Of a stretch of DNA of 64,000 nucleotides, positions 62,982 to 64,000 are shown piece after piece. The translations under genes were made by a program, and so were the position numbers. Source of the DNA: Thermoactinomyces sp. DSM 45892. Its GTDB lineage: Bacteria > Bacillota > Bacilli > Thermoactinomycetales > Thermoactinomycetaceae. Every line of letters begins with the position of its first letter. Within the stretch, counting starts at the first letter, position 1. Below the pieces are notes generated by a model, which made no database searches, had not been told where the DNA came from, and was given only the letters and a program-made list of their open reading frames with translations. The stretch spans positions 186,001 through 250,000 of the forward strand of contig NZ_FNPL01000001.1 of the NCBI RefSeq assembly GCF_900107305.1, in the 5' to 3' direction.

Positions 62982-64000
62982 ATGAACAAAATTGGGATCA
63001 TTGGTTCCTAAATCATTCAGTCGGTTCCATCATTAATCAAAATTTAGCATCCGAAACGACCCGGGTAGCAATCGAAGAACAATTTGCCAAGCTTTCACAA
63101 CCATATAGTGGAGCCAACATATCAGAAATCAAGAGAATGGTGGAACAAATTGAGATTTATCCGAAGGAGGGGGTTCCTTTGACGAAAGCCCTCTTCGAAC
63201 TATCTCAAAGTGTCTTAAAGCACTCGATTGCCGTTCATCACCCACGCTCGATTGCTCATCTACACTGTGCACCGTTAATCCCTGCGTTAGCGGCGGAACA
63301 ATTTATCTCGGCCACGAATCAATCGATGGACTCTTGGGACCAAAGCTCTGTAGGATCATTTGTTGAAAATCGGATGATCGAGTGGTTATGCGGGCTATAT
63401 GGTTACCATTCTACAAGTGATGGCGTATTTACAAGCGGTGGAACCCAATCAAACTTCATGGGCATTCATCTAGCGCGCGATCACTATGCTACGTCAAGAT
63501 GGAATTGGAATATCCAACAAAAAGGATTGCCTCCAGAAGCATCGAAGCTACGGATCTTATGCTCAGAGAAGGCTCACTTTACTGTTCAACAGTCAGCGGC
63601 ATTGCTAGGTCTTGGCTCTCAATCAGTCATCTCCATTCCAGTTGATCAGCATCAACGAATGTCAATCCTTCATCTACAGGAGACGATTGAACATTTACTT
63701 CATGAAGGCTTAGAACCTTTTGCCATCGTAGCAACAGCGGGAACGACTGACTTTGGCAGTATAGATCCTCTCGCCGAAATCGCTGAGATTGCAAAACGAC
63801 ACTCGATATGGCTTCATGTCGATGCTGCATACGGTGGAGCTTTAATCTTAAGTGAACGAGAGTCTATCAAACTAGCCGGTATCTCACAAGCAGATTCCAT
63901 CACAGTCGATTTTCATAAGTTGTTTTATCAACCCATTAGCTGTGGGGCTTTTCTTTTACGTGATCGGGAACATTTTGGGTACATTCGTCTTCATGCGGAC
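62978..64000 (+). CDS. ddc: L-2,4-diaminobutyrate decarboxylase, cut at the window end
   Basis: Group II PLP decarboxylase that turns 2,4-diaminobutyrate into 1,3-diaminopropane. The first 341 residues are present: HCAPLIPALAAE, FTSGGTQSNFMG, TAGTTDFGSIDPLAEI, WLHVDAAYGG and the PLP lysine in DFHKLFYQP near 313. It starts at ATG 62978 behind CAGGAGG and overlaps dat by four bases. About 150 more residues are expected outside the window. Confidence 0.93.
   Translation, partial: MNEQNWDHWFLNHSVGSIINQNLASETTRVAIEEQFAKLSQPYSGANISEIKRMVEQIEIYPKEGVPLTKALFELSQSVLKHSIAVHHPRSIAHLHCAPLIPALAAEQFISATNQSMDSWDQSSVGSFVENRMIEWLCGLYGYHSTSDGVFTSGGTQSNFMGIHLARDHYATSRWNWNIQQKGLPPEASKLRILCSEKAHFTVQQSAALLGLGSQSVISIPVDQHQRMSILHLQETIEHLLHEGLEPFAIVATAGTTDFGSIDPLAEIAEIAKRHSIWLHVDAAYGGALILSERESIKLAGISQADSITVDFHKLFYQPISCGAFLLRDREHFGYIRLHAD

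Overview
This window comes from a low-GC, Gram-positive, endospore-forming bacterium of the Bacillales. The evidence is a complete eight-gene spoIIIA operon, a gerA-type germinant receptor operon, Gram-positive polC, mntR, ohrR/ohrA, sulfolactate (spore metabolite) genes, and a gene order from gcvT to efp that closely follows the Bacillus subtilis yqh region. Family cannot be fixed from sequence alone; a Thermoactinomycetaceae-like relative is a guess. Many genes begin with GTG or TTG placed 6-9 bases after a strong Shine-Dalgarno sequence, and several start calls here rest on that.

Layout. 1-4.8 kb: the 5' end of rsmD, then gerA-like AA-AB-AC, all on the minus strand. Just upstream, on the plus strand, is a structured RNA of about 150 nt with its own forespore-type promoter; this is the strongest unusual signal in the window. 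5.1-9.4 kb: an envelope set (DUF6056-like membrane protein, divergent MurA paralogue, acyltransferase-3). 9.5-20 kb: polC, two small proteins, and spoIIIAA-AH behind a sigma-E promoter. 20-29.4 kb: an accessory stretch with a DoxX protein, an XRE/TPR regulator, two paired glycosyltransferases, a zinc-ribbon protein, an MFS transporter with phosphosulfolactate synthase and phosphatase, YtwI and DegV.

29.4-35 kb: efp-yqhT-aroQ, yqhQ-yqhP, prcB-like, yqhO and mntR. 35-41 kb: a short DivIVA-domain protein, a phosphoesterase, a membrane protein with a degenerate kinase-like domain, lipM and ptsG. 41-49.5 kb: fadH, the glycine decarboxylase genes gcvT-gcvPA-gcvPB behind a tandem glycine riboswitch, and yqhH-yqhG. 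LipM, next to the glycine cleavage genes, supplies the lipoyl precursor that the system needs.

49.5-59.2 kb: accessory metabolism (stand-alone RibD-type deaminase, an amino-acid ABC importer without a visible binding protein, a secreted lipase, a KynB-like cyclase with zwf, EamA plus HIT proteins, and the divergent ohrR/ohrA pair). 59.3-64 kb: a Fur-controlled divergent hydroxamate-siderophore locus. A minus-strand operon (IucB-like acetyltransferase, esterase, nitroreductase) faces dat-ddc, which make 1,3-diaminopropane; ddc runs off the window end. No rRNA, tRNA, CRISPR array, prophage or insertion sequence was seen.
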